64,000 nt of DNA, taken from Ensifer sp. WSM1721 (lineage in GTDB: Bacteria; Pseudomonadota; Alphaproteobacteria; Rhizobiales; Rhizobiaceae). How positions within the stretch are numbered: the stretch's first letter is position 1; every line of letters starts with the position of its first letter. Below the pieces are notes generated by a model. That model had not been told where the DNA came from. It ran no database searches and saw only the letters and a program-made list of their open reading frames with translations. Both the position numbers and the translations under genes were made by a program. This document shows positions 23,593-31,932 of this stretch, in pieces. The stretch spans positions 558,001 to 622,000 of the forward strand of contig NZ_CP165783.1 of assembly GCF_000513895.2 (NCBI RefSeq). The letters run 5' to 3'.

Positions 23593-24527
23593 GTGTATCA
23601 AGTCTTCGCCTTTGTCGACGGGCGGTTCAAAGCGCCGCTCGAGAACTTCATTGCCTCCGGAACCTCGAACGTCGCGAGCTGGGTCACTGGCCCGCTGACG
23701 GCGGCGGTCACCCTTTATGTAGTGCTCTATGGCTATCTCGTGCTGCGCGGTTCCGTCCAGGAGCCGATCCTCGATTTCGCGTTCCGTGCAATCAAGCTCG
23801 CCATCATTGTGATGCTGGTCAAGAACGCCAGCGAGTATCAGACCTATGTCACCAAGGTCTTCTTCGATGTGCTCCCGCGTGAGATCTCCCAGGCGCTGAA
23901 TACCGGTACGGCGCCGAGCGCCTCGGCCTTCGACAGTCTCCTTGATAAGGGGCAACAGTGCGCCAAAGAGATCTGGGCGGATGCCTCCTGGCCTATCGAC
24001 ATCGTCAGCGGCACCAGTGGCATGCTCGTGATCGGCGCGAGCTTCATTGTCGCCGCCATCGGCTACATCGTCTCGCTTTATGCAAGGCTGTCGCTTGCCA
24101 TAGTGCTCGCCATCGGCCCGATTTTCGTGGCGCTCGCCATGTTCCAGGCGACGCGTCGCTTCACCGAGGCCTGGATCGGGCAGCTTGCGAATTTTGTGAT
24201 CCTGCAGGTGCTCGTCGTCGCCATCGGCTCGCTGCTGATCACCTCAATCGACACGACGTTTTCAGCGATCGATGCCTATAGCGATGTGCTGATGCGGCCG
24301 ATCGCCCTTTGCGCCATCTGCCTTGCCGCGCTCTACGTCTTCTACCAGCTTCCCAACATTGCCTCTGCTCTGGCTTCCGGCGGCGCATCGTTGACCTACG
24401 GCTACGGTGCGGCCCGAGACGCCCATGAGAGTACGCTTGGGCTGCATCACGCAGCTTCCGGGCAGCCGTGCGCGGGGTTCGCGCGAGCGGGCGGACATTC
24501 AGATCGAAAGGCGCCAGTTCATGACGC
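23593..24527 (+). pseudogene. virB6: virB6 with a 3' frameshift
   Basis: The first ~280 codons encode a normal polytopic VirB6/TrbL: AAVTLYVVLYGYLVLRGSVQ, GMLVIGASFIVAAIGYIVSL, LSLAIVLAIGPIFVALAMFQ and further helices, ending GGASLTYGYGAARDAHESTL. From about 24436 the natural continuation is in another frame (WAASRSFRAAVRGVRASGR up to a TGA at 24527 that overlaps the next ATG as ATGA). In the read frame the protein instead runs on to 24858 with an Arg/Pro-rich tail overlapping two genes. A single-base deletion at 24436-24440 explains this. All membrane segments are intact, so a protein with an altered tail could still be made. RBS CGGAGG is close to the start. Confidence 0.7.
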
Positions 24528-24832
24528 CATTCGAACGAACAAAAGGCCATCCTGGAATGATCAGACCAATCCTGCCGCTGTGCATCGCAGCGATCTTAGG
24601 CGGTTGCGCATCAATGACCTATTCACTCCCGAAATGCGACGGCTATTCCCGCCGGCCGCTCAATCGCGCCATGTGGCAGTGGGAGGACAACAACGATCTC
24701 AAACACAAGCATTCCGATGCGCGCCCGGCAACCTCGTCGCGGGTGGCCACGGCCTATGTCGACGCCGGGAGGGAGCCATTAGCCTTCGCCCATTTCGACC
24801 TCGGCGCATCCTATCGTCCTTGCGAGGGGTAG
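24524..24832 (+). CDS. T4SS-associated lipoprotein (VirB7 position), 102 aa
   Basis: A lipobox lies in IRPILPLCIAAILGGCASMT (GGC). The mature part reads YSLPKCDGYSRRPLNRAMWQ and ends FDLGASYRPCEG. The ATG at 24524 overlaps the original virB6 stop as ATGA; a second ATG at 24557 begins directly at the signal sequence and is the better start for lipoprotein export. It occupies the place of VirB7, which stabilises VirB9 at the outer membrane, but it is larger than classical VirB7. It ends 4 bases before virB8. Confidence 0.65.
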   Translation, partial: TPFERTKGHPGMIRPILPLCIAAILGGCASMTYSLPKCDGYSRRPLNRAMWQWEDNNDLKHKHSDARPATSSRVATAYVDAGREPLAFAHFDLGASYRPCEG

Positions 24833-24836
24833 GGCG

Positions 24837-25508
24837 ATGGTCTCGAGCGACGAACTGAAGACGTACTTCGAAAAGGCGCGACGCTTCGATCAGGACCGGA
24901 TGACCCAGGTCGAACGCTCGGCGCGTATCGCCTGGTCGATTGCCATCGTGTCAGGCGTCCTTGCCGGCGCATCCATCTTCGCGGTCGCCGGCCTCACGCC
25001 GCTCAAAACGGTCGAGCCGTTTGTCGTGCGGGTCGACAATTCGACCGGCATTGTCGACGTCGTCTCGGCGCTGACATCGACGGCGGGAACCTATGATGAG
25101 GCCGTCACCAAATACTTCGCCGCAAAATATGTGCGTGCTCGCGAAGGCTATGTCTGGAGCGAGGCGGAGGAGAATTTCCGCACCGTTGCGCTCTTGTGCA
25201 CTCAAGCAGAGCAAGCTCGGTTCGCCGCCTATTATCGCGGCAGCAACCCGGAATCCCCGCAGAATACCTACGGGCGCAGTGCCACGGCCCGCATCAGCAT
25301 CGCCTCGATCTCGCTGATCAACCCGAACGTCGTGTCCGTGCGCTACATGCGCACGATAACCCGTGCGGACGAGGTTCGGACGACCCATTGGGTCGCAACG
25401 CTCACCTTCGCTTACGTGAATACGCCGATGTCGTCGAGCGACCGGCTGGTGAACCCTCTCGGTTTTGCCGTTAGCGAATACCGGGCCGACCCGGAGGCGA
25501 TCAACTGA
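24837..25508 (+). CDS. virB8: VirB8 inner-membrane scaffold
   Basis: A 223-residue bitopic protein: a cytosolic N terminus (KTYFEKARRFDQDRMTQVER), a membrane helix around residues 33-55 (AWSIAIVSGVLAGASIFAVA), and the periplasmic NTF2-like domain, with LKTVEPFVVRVDNSTGIVDV and YVRAREGYVWSEAEENFRTV. The conserved NP-x-S-x2-T region appears as SPQNTYG. It nucleates the T4SS core. Its stop overlaps virB9 by one base (TGATG). Confidence 0.9.
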   Translation: MVSSDELKTYFEKARRFDQDRMTQVERSARIAWSIAIVSGVLAGASIFAVAGLTPLKTVEPFVVRVDNSTGIVDVVSALTSTAGTYDEAVTKYFAAKYVRAREGYVWSEAEENFRTVALLCTQAEQARFAAYYRGSNPESPQNTYGRSATARISIASISLINPNVVSVRYMRTITRADEVRTTHWVATLTFAYVNTPMSSSDRLVNPLGFAVSEYRADPEAIN

Positions 25509-26011
25509 TGCGGACCGCAGCCATTTTAGCTCTCATTCTCGCGGGCTCGGCATCCGCGGCGCTCGCCCTCGAAATCCCGCGTGGGGCCTCGCAGGACAGC
25601 CGCGTGCGCTTTGTCGACTACCAGCCGTACAACATCACCCGGATTATCGGCTCGCTGCGGTCCTCGGTTCAGGTCGAGTTCGCGGCCGACGAGGAGATCG
25701 CACACGTCGCGCTCGGCAACAGCGTCGCCTGGGAAGTCGCGCCGGCCGGCAACATCCTCTTCCTGAAACCGCGCGAGAACCAGCCGATCACCAACATCTC
25801 CGTTGTGACCACACGGCGCGACGGGTCCACGCGCAGCTACCAGATGGAGCTGACGGTGCGTGACGGAACGGTGGAAGCTGGCCAGAACACCTATCGATTT
25901 TCGGCGAGCATGGGGAGGGCTTCGCAAGATCGCAGATCCGTGGCTACTTGGGTGAACGGACGATCATTGCCGCGTCGCTCGGAAAGGGATTTGGAGCTTC
26001 GGGTGGCATGA
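25508..26011 (+). pseudogene. virB9: virB9, truncated and fused out of frame to an aminotransferase remnant
   Basis: Signal peptide MRTAAILALILAGSASAALA, then RGASQDSRVRFVDYQPYNIT and VAWEVAPAGNILFLKPRENQ, the N-terminal domain of VirB9. Similarity ends at GQNTYRF near base 25899, about residue 130 of ~270-290. The remaining ~37 residues are translated out of frame from an aminotransferase gene. The C-terminal domain that binds VirB7 and forms the outer-membrane cap is missing, as are virB10, virB11 and virD4, so the system should be non-functional for transfer unless complemented. Confidence 0.85.
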
Positions 26012-26454
26012 TTATGCTTGGCACGGCGCGACAGGAAGAGCTGTTTCGCAGGTTCGCCGTAGCGCACGCCTTCTCGGCGTCGCTCAACGTCGCGGCCATC
26101 GGCGCAGCATTTGCGTCGCAGGAACTCCATCGCACGAAAGAGCTTGCCGATCTTCAGCACGCTCTCCGAATGAGGACCGCCCTTTTTGATAGCCTCGTTC
26201 CGACCGACCAGACGGGCTCGCCCTTGCCTATCCGAACCGTGAAGATCGGCGACGAACTGACAGCCATCGGGGCAGCGAGAGCCTTGCTCGACCGCGGCTT
26301 TTATACCTCGGCCATTTTCTTTCCTACAGTTGCCAGAGGCCGGGCAGGGCTGCGCCTCTGCCCGACAGCGGGCCACTCGGAGGACGACATCCGAGGGGTG
26401 GGCGGCGCGGTCAAAGAGGTCCTTGCGGAGATAGAAGACTCTCGGCAGCATTGA
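25891..26454 (+). pseudogene. PLP-dependent aminotransferase (AONS/KBL type), C-terminal half
   Basis: A frame in phase 1 reads IFGEHGEGFARSQIRGYLGE then RTIIAASLGKGFGASGGMIM, containing the PLP-binding Lys (SLGKGFGASGG). It is followed by FAVAHAFSASLNVAAIGAAF, typical of class II aminotransferases such as 8-amino-7-oxononanoate or 2-amino-3-ketobutyrate synthases, and ends at 26454 with GRAGLRLCPTAGHSEDDI. The N-terminal ~200 residues are absent: the breakpoint with virB9 lies at about 25891-25900. A possible internal ATG at 25948 is not expected to give an active enzyme. Confidence 0.75.
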
Positions 26455-26512
26455 GGCGCCAACGACGGGCGTACCAGGATTCAGATCACCACTGAATGAA
26501 CAAGGATTCTCT

Positions 26513-26923
26513 ATGTACGAGCATCTGTCGGAGTGCTGTGTCTTGCTGCAAAATTCAATAGGAGTTGTTCATGATGCTTCACTTCGCATCGCCGAGCTGA
26601 GCGTGTCGACCGCCGACAACGGGATGGAAAAAACCTTCCTGTTCGTTGATGGCGAGGCCATGGTGAGGGCCGTCGATAGAGGGGTGCTGATGCGGGTCGT
26701 CGCGACAGACGTCATCTCTTACTATGGCATAAGGACGGCACTGGAGGGCAGCATTTTCGAAGCGGCGGCATTGGCGCGTGAGGAATTCGCCTGGCGCCCG
26801 GCCGATCGACCAAACGCCGTCTGCAGCCAGAGAACTTGTTCATCCGAGCAAGAGTTCAATGGACGCGAAGAACTCGCCTCTGAGCAGGGAGTAACGCGCC
26901 AGGACAGGGGGCAACCATCATGA
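26513..26923 (+). CDS. Hypothetical protein, 136 aa
   Basis: ATG at 26513 has AAGGA 7 nt upstream. It reads MYEHLSECCVLLQNSIGVVH, ELSVSTADNGMEKTFLFVDG and ATDVISYYGIRTALEGSIFE, a mixed alpha/beta composition that looks coding to about residue 97. The last ~40 residues (RPADRPNAVCSQRTCSSEQE on) are less convincing and may reflect a breakpoint. No family recognised. It follows the aminotransferase remnant by 58 bases. Confidence 0.45.
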   Translation: MYEHLSECCVLLQNSIGVVHDASLRIAELSVSTADNGMEKTFLFVDGEAMVRAVDRGVLMRVVATDVISYYGIRTALEGSIFEAAALAREEFAWRPADRPNAVCSQRTCSSEQEFNGREELASEQGVTRQDRGQPS

Positions 26924-27132
26924 GATTTCACCCGCCGTATCCCTGGAAGAAGTAACTCCGTGGATTGTTCGCGTCGGCCGCACGGATTCGGATGCGGCAG
27001 ATCTGGATGCAGCTCAAGCAAAGTGGCTCTTGCCGAGTGAACTGGTGTGACGTTTCAGCAGGTGCAAAAGAACACGAGCAGCGGACAAAGCGGGCCAGAC
27101 CGAGCTCCAGCAAGTAGCCGCGACCGCTCTGT

Positions 27133-27903
27133 TCATCCTTCAAGAAGTCGCCTGAGCGTCGCGGCGTCTTCCAGAAATACCGCTGGGTCGTCATTTACAA
27201 CAAATTCAAGCATGGCAAAGCGGCGCCCGGTCCAGCGTGACGCGGGCATGCTGCCGAGAACCGTTCGCCAATAGTCGGCCGCGGACGTCAAGGGGAAGCG
27301 GTTGCGGCCGCGGTTCCATGCGAAAACATGGACATGGGACACATGCTCGCCGATCTCACCGATCTCGGTAAGCGCCTCTTCAAGCGGAAGTCCGGGCCGC
27401 GGCTGCCAGTAGAGGTAGACATTCTCATGGGCGATCTCATCGATCAGGCGGCGCGCCGAATCCGTATCATCCGTCAGAGACTGCGGGTGATATTCGAGCG
27501 ACACGGTCACCCCCTGCCGCGCGGCCTCGGTGCCCATGTCGCGGATTGCCTCGGCGACCGCGCGCCTTTCACCGGCGCTATAATCGCTTGAATCGCGCTG
27601 GCGCGTTCCGGGCCAGATGCGGATATTGGAGGCGCCGAGTGCGATTGCACTCTCCAATGCGTCCAAGAAGTCGGGGAGCTCGGCCGTTGGCGGTGCCACG
27701 TAGGAACCGTAGGACGTTGCCAAGCCGGCCCTCTCGCACAGCCGCGCGACGGTCCGGGCAGTGGACAGGTCACCGGGAGGAACATGCGCGTCGCCGGCCC
27801 ATTCGACGGCGGCGAGGCGGGCTGCCACCGCCAGGTCCACGATTTTCTCTGCGCCGATCTTGCGGAAGGTGACCGTGCAGAGCCCGGGTTCGAAACCGCT
27901 CAT
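27133..27903 (-). CDS. Sugar phosphate isomerase/epimerase (xylose isomerase-like TIM barrel)
   Basis: 256 aa. AEKIVDLAVAARLAAVEWAG begins the barrel; GASNIRIWPGTRQRDSS, GVTVSLEYHPQSLTDDTDSA and HVSHVHVFAWNRGRN follow, providing the Glu and His that bind the catalytic metal in AP-endonuclease-2/xylose-isomerase-like enzymes. It likely isomerises a keto- or aldo-sugar in the cytosol. It is the last gene of a minus-strand operon, overlapping the upstream dehydrogenase by ATGA, with DUF2264 and LacI genes further up, so its substrate is probably a plant-derived sugar or its oxidation product. Confidence 0.82.
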   Translation of the reverse strand: MSGFEPGLCTVTFRKIGAEKIVDLAVAARLAAVEWAGDAHVPPGDLSTARTVARLCERAGLATSYGSYVAPPTAELPDFLDALESAIALGASNIRIWPGTRQRDSSDYSAGERRAVAEAIRDMGTEAARQGVTVSLEYHPQSLTDDTDSARRLIDEIAHENVYLYWQPRPGLPLEEALTEIGEIGEHVSHVHVFAWNRGRNRFPLTSAADYWRTVLGSMPASRWTGRRFAMLEFVVNDDPAVFLEDAATLRRLLEG

Positions 27904-28910
27904 GCCATTCGCTCCAGATCGGCCTTGCGGATCTCGAAATGCAACGGCCTGCCTTCGATGAACCGGGCGATTTCATCGATAGCCATCTCGCCGAGGCGTG
28001 TTCGCTCGAGGCCGATGGCGCCGGCGATATGCGGGGTCAGGAACACGTTCGGCAGCTCATAGAAGGGCGAGCTTTCATGCGGCACCTCGGGATCCGTCAC
28101 GTCGATGACGGCGTTGATCGCGCCCGTCTTCAGCCTGTCGATCAGCGCCGCTTCGTCCACGAGCGCTCCGCGGGCCGTGTTGATCAGCGTCGCGCCGTCT
28201 TTCATCAGGGACAAGCGCCGCGCGTCGATCATGTGCCGGGTATCCGGGAGCGAAGGCGCGTGCAGCGAGACGATATCCGAGCTTGCCATCAGCGTATCGA
28301 GATCGATCTTCTCGACATGAAGTGCGGACGCGTCCTCTTCTCCGACCAGCGGATCGTAGAGCAGCACCTGATAATCGAAGGGGCGAAGCAATTCGATCAC
28401 CCGTCGTCCGATCCGTGAGGCGCCGACAATTCCGACCGTGCGGCGATAGTTCCCGATCGGCTCGCCCTGTAGCAGATGGGTGCGACTGCGACCCCGGTCG
28501 GCGGCGTAGAGATCGCGGAAGCGGAAGACCTGCTTGCCGGCGAAGATGATCGCGGCAAGGGTGAACTCGGCGACGGGGACAGCATTTGCCGCGGCCGCAT
28601 GGCTGACCGGCACTCCGGCATCGAAGATGCAGTCATCGACGATGCCTTTGACTGTTCCGGCCGCGTGAACGACCAGGCGCAGCCGCGGCGCCCGGGCCAG
28701 TGCTGCTCTATCGAAGAGCGGGGCGCCCCATCCGGTGATCAGGATTTCCGCTTCCGCCAGCAGCCGTCTTGCCCTTTCGTCATCGAAGGACGTCATCGGC
28801 GCTTCATCGAGTATGCGAGCGAAGTCGCCGAGCCGCGAGAGGAGTTCCGGCGTCACGACATATCGCGTTCGTTCGGGCTGCATCGCAAAGGCGACCGCGG
28901 GGCGGCTCAT
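27900..28910 (-). CDS. D-isomer-specific 2-hydroxyacid dehydrogenase
   Basis: 336 aa. The NAD-binding loop reads VGIVGASRIGRRVIELL; Ser replaces the second Gly of the usual G-x-G-x-x-G. The catalytic triad is visible as Arg in NTARGALVDEAAL, Glu in DVTDPEVPHE and His in FLTPHIAGAIG. Such enzymes reduce 2-keto acids or oxidise D-2-hydroxy acids; many in sugar loci act on sugar acids. It overlaps both neighbours by 4 nt (ATGA), so it is translated together with the DUF2264 gene and the epimerase. Confidence 0.88.
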   Translation of the reverse strand: MSRPAVAFAMQPERTRYVVTPELLSRLGDFARILDEAPMTSFDDERARRLLAEAEILITGWGAPLFDRAALARAPRLRLVVHAAGTVKGIVDDCIFDAGVPVSHAAAANAVPVAEFTLAAIIFAGKQVFRFRDLYAADRGRSRTHLLQGEPIGNYRRTVGIVGASRIGRRVIELLRPFDYQVLLYDPLVGEEDASALHVEKIDLDTLMASSDIVSLHAPSLPDTRHMIDARRLSLMKDGATLINTARGALVDEAALIDRLKTGAINAVIDVTDPEVPHESSPFYELPNVFLTPHIAGAIGLERTRLGEMAIDEIARFIEGRPLHFEIRKADLERMA

Positions 28911-30760
28911 GGCATTCGCCCCGGCACATTCATGGCGCTCACGACCACCCCTTGCTTTGCAAGCGCGAGCAATTCGTCCATGTCCGGGGCAGCCGGCGGC
29001 CTTGACCAGTCAGCAGAGACGGCGGCGGTATCGCGGAGCGCAAGCACCGCGCAGCGGAGAATGGTCTCCCCGGCCGAAATGGTGGCGCGCAATTGCGGCA
29101 CCAGTGTCTTTGCGACGATCAGGTTTGTATTGGGTGGAGCCTTCTGAACCAGACCTTCGCGCGAAACCGTCGAGCCGAGGTCGCGGATTCCGCTGAAATC
29201 CTCCGCGCCGATGGCATGGGCCGCGCCTTGTCCTGCTGAAAGTGTGTCGGCTTCGAAATCGCGCCTGGCGATCGCAAAGCCGCCCTCGACCGTTTGGAGC
29301 TCTCTTGGTGTGGTGATCCGGTGCACCCGCATATGCGAGGGCGAGGACGGAATGAGCCAGGTCTCGACGACGACGTCCGGCCAGGGGGACCATCTGGAAA
29401 AGAGAACGTTGCCGCCAAGGCGCGCCTCCTCATTGGTCTCCCGCACCCGGTAATGGATGCCGTCATCGCTGAAGGCGAGCATCGAATCGAAGGCGCCGCC
29501 GGCAAAGGCCCGCTCGTCGCTCTCCACGCTAAAGGCGTAACGGCTCGAATAGGCGAATTTCGCATATTTTTCCGATCCGAACCGCATCTGCCGGTTTTCC
29601 TGGCCGGAAGAAAGCGCCACCACGTCACCCTTGCATGGCATCATGATCATCCCGGGATGGCGAAGGGCGACGGGCTCGCGGGACGAGGTGAGCGGTTTTT
29701 CCGGGCTCGTCCAGAACGGATGGTCTTCTGCGACCGCGAGCGGTAGGAATGCCTTGAACGCCCAATAGGGCGAGCCCGCCGAATTGTAGTTCTCGGACAT
29801 CAGGAGGTTCGGATAGCCGTAGCCGATCGACAGCACGCCGTCGCGGTGCGCCATCGGCTTGTCCGCCCACCATCTGAGGTGGCGCAGGCACAGACCCTTG
29901 ATTTCGCCCCAAGGCAGTGCCTCGAGACCAGCGAAGGCAAGCGCGGACCAGAAGCCCGCACAGGCGAAACGGTAGGTGAGACTGCGGCCGAAGGGGACGG
30001 TTGCTCCGTCCTCAGCAAACCAGTGACGGAAATCCTGCGCGAAGGCGAGGGCACGCTCGCGGTAGCGCTTCGCATAGTCGTCGTCGACGAGGCGTGAATA
30101 GATCAGGCCGTAGAAGTGCATCGCAAAGGGAATATAGTGGTCGATGCGCCGCACATTGCCGTCGCGATACCAGCCATCGGCGATGTAGAAGCCGTCGAGC
30201 TCGGCGAGATAGGCCCTGGTGAGACTGCGGTCATATTCCACGCCGAGCCGGTCGAGAGCGATGTCGACGAAAATGCGGAAGAACTTCCAGTTGTTATCCG
30301 CATAGTCGAATTGCCGGGCGTGGAGCAAATAGGCGAGAAGATTTTCGCGCGCTCGGCCGCTCAAAGGGTCCCATAGTTTTTCCGGCACAAGGGCGAGCGC
30401 GAAGCCGAGCGCCGCAAGTTCGACCATGCGCTGGTCGCGGCCGTTGATGGTGCCCCAATATTCCGGGTGGTTTGGATCGGTGCCGTTGGCGATGCCGTCC
30501 GCATAGCGCTCCCAATGGGCAAAATGGCCGCCGCCGACAGCGAAAGGGGCAAGACCCCAGAGCGGGCGTGCGAAACCTTCGAGGTCGGCGGCCGCGCGAT
30601 CGAAGTGCCCGGCGGCTGCATCGAGGCGGACCCGCGCGCTGCCCTCGGAAAAATAAGGCAGCAGCGGATTGAAGAGGTCGATCAGCGCGTGCTGCATGTC
30701 GTCGCGCGCTTCAAGCGGATTGCCGCGAAGCGGATTGGCGCTGGCGGGATCGTAGGTCAT
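28907..30760 (-). CDS. DUF2264 family protein, 617 aa
   Basis: The family is recognised from the N-terminal (alpha/alpha)6-like region: GFARPLWGLAPFAVGGGHFA, HPEYWGTINGRDQRMVELAA, FDYADNNWKFFRIFVDIAL and DGWYRDGNVRRIDHYIPFAM. A C-terminal beta-rich part holds RMRFGSEKYAKFAYSS-like sequence. No signal peptide, so it is likely cytosolic. DUF2264 proteins are associated with carbohydrate utilisation loci; a glycoside hydrolase role on uronic-acid-containing sugars is plausible but not shown here. It follows lacI with a 4-nt overlap. Confidence 0.85.
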   Translation of the reverse strand: MTYDPASANPLRGNPLEARDDMQHALIDLFNPLLPYFSEGSARVRLDAAAGHFDRAAADLEGFARPLWGLAPFAVGGGHFAHWERYADGIANGTDPNHPEYWGTINGRDQRMVELAALGFALALVPEKLWDPLSGRARENLLAYLLHARQFDYADNNWKFFRIFVDIALDRLGVEYDRSLTRAYLAELDGFYIADGWYRDGNVRRIDHYIPFAMHFYGLIYSRLVDDDYAKRYRERALAFAQDFRHWFAEDGATVPFGRSLTYRFACAGFWSALAFAGLEALPWGEIKGLCLRHLRWWADKPMAHRDGVLSIGYGYPNLLMSENYNSAGSPYWAFKAFLPLAVAEDHPFWTSPEKPLTSSREPVALRHPGMIMMPCKGDVVALSSGQENRQMRFGSEKYAKFAYSSRYAFSVESDERAFAGGAFDSMLAFSDDGIHYRVRETNEEARLGGNVLFSRWSPWPDVVVETWLIPSSPSHMRVHRITTPRELQTVEGGFAIARRDFEADTLSAGQGAAHAIGAEDFSGIRDLGSTVSREGLVQKAPPNTNLIVAKTLVPQLRATISAGETILRCAVLALRDTAAVSADWSRPPAAPDMDELLALAKQGVVVSAMNVPGRMP

Positions 30761-31785
30761 AAGCGCTGTCCTTCGTCAAGGGTGCCGCCGGGCACCGGAG
30801 CGACCGCGTGGGAGACGTGCCGGGCGGGCGCCGCCGGGTGGCGGAAGCGGAAGTGCATCATGTCGATCGCCTCGCGGCCGAGCGCGACACGATCGACGCG
30901 CATCGTGGCGAGACGCGGATTTGCCATTTCGGCGCAGGGCAGGTCGTCGAAACCGACCATGGCGAAATCCTTAGGCACGCGGAGGCCAATCTCCGTGACC
31001 GCTTCGAGCACGCCGACCGCGACGAAGTCGTTCATGCAGAAAGCGGCCGTGAAACCCGCGTCTTCGGCAAGCGCAGCGAGTGTCGCCGCATGCGCTTCAA
31101 GGCTGGCATTGGACTCAAAGGGCAGCTGGATGACGCGCGCCTCGCCGTTCTCGACCGAGGAAACGGCCGCTTCGAAACCGCGTATGCGTTCGCGGATCGT
31201 CCGCCGGTGCGATCCCGTCAGGTGAAGGATGCGGCGATGGCCGGCATTAACGAGCCGCCGCGTTGCCGCATAGGCGCCGAAGAAGTTCGATGGCGAGACG
31301 CCGTCGAAGCGCATTTCGGCATCGGTGCCGTTGACGAGGATCACCGGCGTGCGGCTTTCCCCGAGCCATCGGCAGAGCGCATCGCCGGGATCGATGCCCA
31401 CCAGGAAGAGACCCTCCGCCCCGACGGATTCCATATGGTCGCGAACGGTCTCCGGCGTTGCCCTTGCCTCACGGACAAGCCGGATTTCGAACGGCATCGC
31501 CTGCCGGGCCGCCTCGGAACGCAAGCCCTCGACAATGCCTTCGTAAAAGACGCTCAAGCCGCCGGTAACGCCGTTGCTCGCGATCAATGCCAGCGTTTGG
31601 GGTGCCGTTTTAGCGCCGGTTTTCACCGGATAGCCGAGGTCATTGGCGACCTTGAGGATCTGCCGCCGGACATCTTCGCTGATGCCGGGTTCGTTCGCGA
31701 GGACGCGCGAGACGGTGGAAACCGAAACCCCGGCACGGGCGGCGATGTCGGCTTGGCGGAACCGTTTGGGCGATGTGTCTATCAT
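30757..31785 (-). CDS. LacI-family transcriptional regulator
   Basis: The N-terminal helix-turn-helix is KRFRQADIAARAGVSVSTVS with RVLANEPGISEDVRRQ (hinge region next). The periplasmic-binding-like effector domain includes GLFLVGIDPGDALCRWLGES and a FAMVGFDDLPCAEMANPRLA motif. 342 aa from the ATG at 31785. A TTG 27 bases upstream is open but lies within the palindrome at 31808. It heads the operon and probably represses both it and the divergent ABC substrate-binding gene until its sugar ligand is present. Confidence 0.9.
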   Translation of the reverse strand: MIDTSPKRFRQADIAARAGVSVSTVSRVLANEPGISEDVRRQILKVANDLGYPVKTGAKTAPQTLALIASNGVTGGLSVFYEGIVEGLRSEAARQAMPFEIRLVREARATPETVRDHMESVGAEGLFLVGIDPGDALCRWLGESRTPVILVNGTDAEMRFDGVSPSNFFGAYAATRRLVNAGHRRILHLTGSHRRTIRERIRGFEAAVSSVENGEARVIQLPFESNASLEAHAATLAALAEDAGFTAAFCMNDFVAVGVLEAVTEIGLRVPKDFAMVGFDDLPCAEMANPRLATMRVDRVALGREAIDMMHFRFRHPAAPARHVSHAVAPVPGGTLDEGQRL

Positions 31786-31807
31786 GCTGCAAACATCGCG
31801 CAACTCA

Positions 31808-31819
31808 TGCAAATTTGCA
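31808..31819. promoter_or_regulatory. Candidate LacI-type operator
   Basis: TGCAAATTTGCA is a perfect 12-bp palindrome, with a TTGCA half-site ~20 bp further on (31833). It lies between the divergent lacI and substrate-binding-protein genes, 23 bp before the lacI ATG, a usual position for autoregulatory LacI-family sites. The A/T-rich surroundings could hold both promoters. Confidence 0.55.
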
Positions 31820-31932
31820 AGTAAGCAACAAATTCTTGCACATTTTTGGTTTTTGCATAATCTTCGCGTGGAACTTGATCCCGCCGGGCGCTGGAGGAGA
31901 GCGTGAGGCGGGCAGCCACAGGGAGGAACGGC

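Noticed and set aside
24528..24858. Apparent C-terminal extension of VirB6
   Set aside because: Arg/Pro-rich, overlaps a lipoprotein gene and the start of virB8, and is explained by a one-base frameshift.
30808..31824. 338-codon plus-strand frame opposite lacI
   Set aside because: Shadow of a well-supported LacI regulator; no start signal and no domain.
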